Shown here one piece after another: positions 5,728-5,796 of a stretch of DNA of 5,796 bases. The stretch is from contig JANJUT010000170.1 in assembly GCA_024710445.1 (NCBI GenBank), forward strand, positions 1 to 5,796, read 5' to 3'. Position 1 is the stretch's first letter, and every line of letters starts with the position of its first letter. Source of the DNA: Thiobacillus sp. (GTDB lineage Bacteria > Pseudomonadota > Gammaproteobacteria > Burkholderiales > Thiobacillaceae). A program made the position numbers and the translations under genes. The notes beneath the pieces were generated by a model. That model searched no databases and had not been told where the DNA came from. It worked only from the letters and a program-made list of their open reading frames with translations.

Positions 5728-5796
5728 AGCGCGTTGCCTGGAGTCTCGCTGCGTTGCTGACGGGGGTGGCCGGCGTGCTTGCAGCCACGCTGTGGC
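5724..5796 (+). CDS. tamB: Translocation and assembly module protein TamB, N-terminal fragment (cut by window edge)
   Basis: Only 24 codons are in the window, reading (M)KRVAWSLAALLTGVAGVLAATLW. This is a positively charged start followed by one hydrophobic helix, as expected for the N-terminal signal anchor that fixes TamB in the inner membrane while its long beta-helical body (about 1,260 residues in E. coli) spans the periplasm to TamA. The start is TTG at 5724-5726, overlapping the tamA stop (TTGA) with a good GGGAG upstream. The identification rests on the anchor-like N-terminus and on the widely conserved tamA-tamB gene order; the diagnostic C-terminal DUF490 domain is outside the window. 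Confidence 0.82.
   Translation, partial: MKRVAWSLAALLTGVAGVLAATLW

Noticed and set aside
1..5796. CRISPR array, tRNA/rRNA genes, insertion sequences or attachment sites
   Set aside because: I saw no regularly spaced direct repeats, no tRNA-like cloverleaf sequence, no transposase coding sequence and no terminal inverted repeats on either strand.

Overview
The window looks like chromosomal DNA from a GC-rich Gram-negative bacterium, most likely a betaproteobacterium. This is inferred from the outer-membrane TamA/TamB pair, the CzcA/CusA-type RND pump, the DmeF-type CDF and the codon use. I cannot name the genus. The theme is divalent metal export, followed by an unrelated envelope-biogenesis locus.

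Left part (1-1720, + strand): the C-terminal ~40% of a heavy-metal-efflux RND inner-membrane pump, then, 25 bp later and preceded by a strong Shine-Dalgarno, a small secreted protein with an HDHG motif. Starting on the stop codon of that small gene (ATGA overlap) are the decayed first ~70 codons of a DMT/EamA-family permease. It carries a frameshift and an in-frame TAG, and its tail runs into the 3' end of the next, convergent gene.

Middle part (1965-3742, - strand): a two-gene operon read right to left. It has an extended -10 promoter, a clear yybP-ykoY (Mn2+) riboswitch aptamer at 3624-3727, a TMEM165/GDT1-family (UPF0016) cation transporter with two E-x-G-D-K-T motifs, and, 25 bp downstream, a DmeF-type cation diffusion facilitator with a histidine-rich loop. 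The leader between aptamer and start codon holds a 13-bp inverted repeat (one mismatch). One arm overlaps the 3' strand of the aptamer closing helix and the other covers a possible GTG start, which is a convincing candidate for the switching element. The arrangement suggests that both exporters respond to manganese, although DmeF is best known for Co/Ni.

Right part (3933-5796, + strand): a good sigma-70-like promoter, tamA (Omp85 family: signal peptide, three POTRA domains, 16-strand barrel) starting at TTG, then tamB starting at a TTG that overlaps the tamA stop. tamB runs off the window after 24 codons. The 3728-3990 intergenic region between the divergent operons holds both promoters and one short perfect palindrome.
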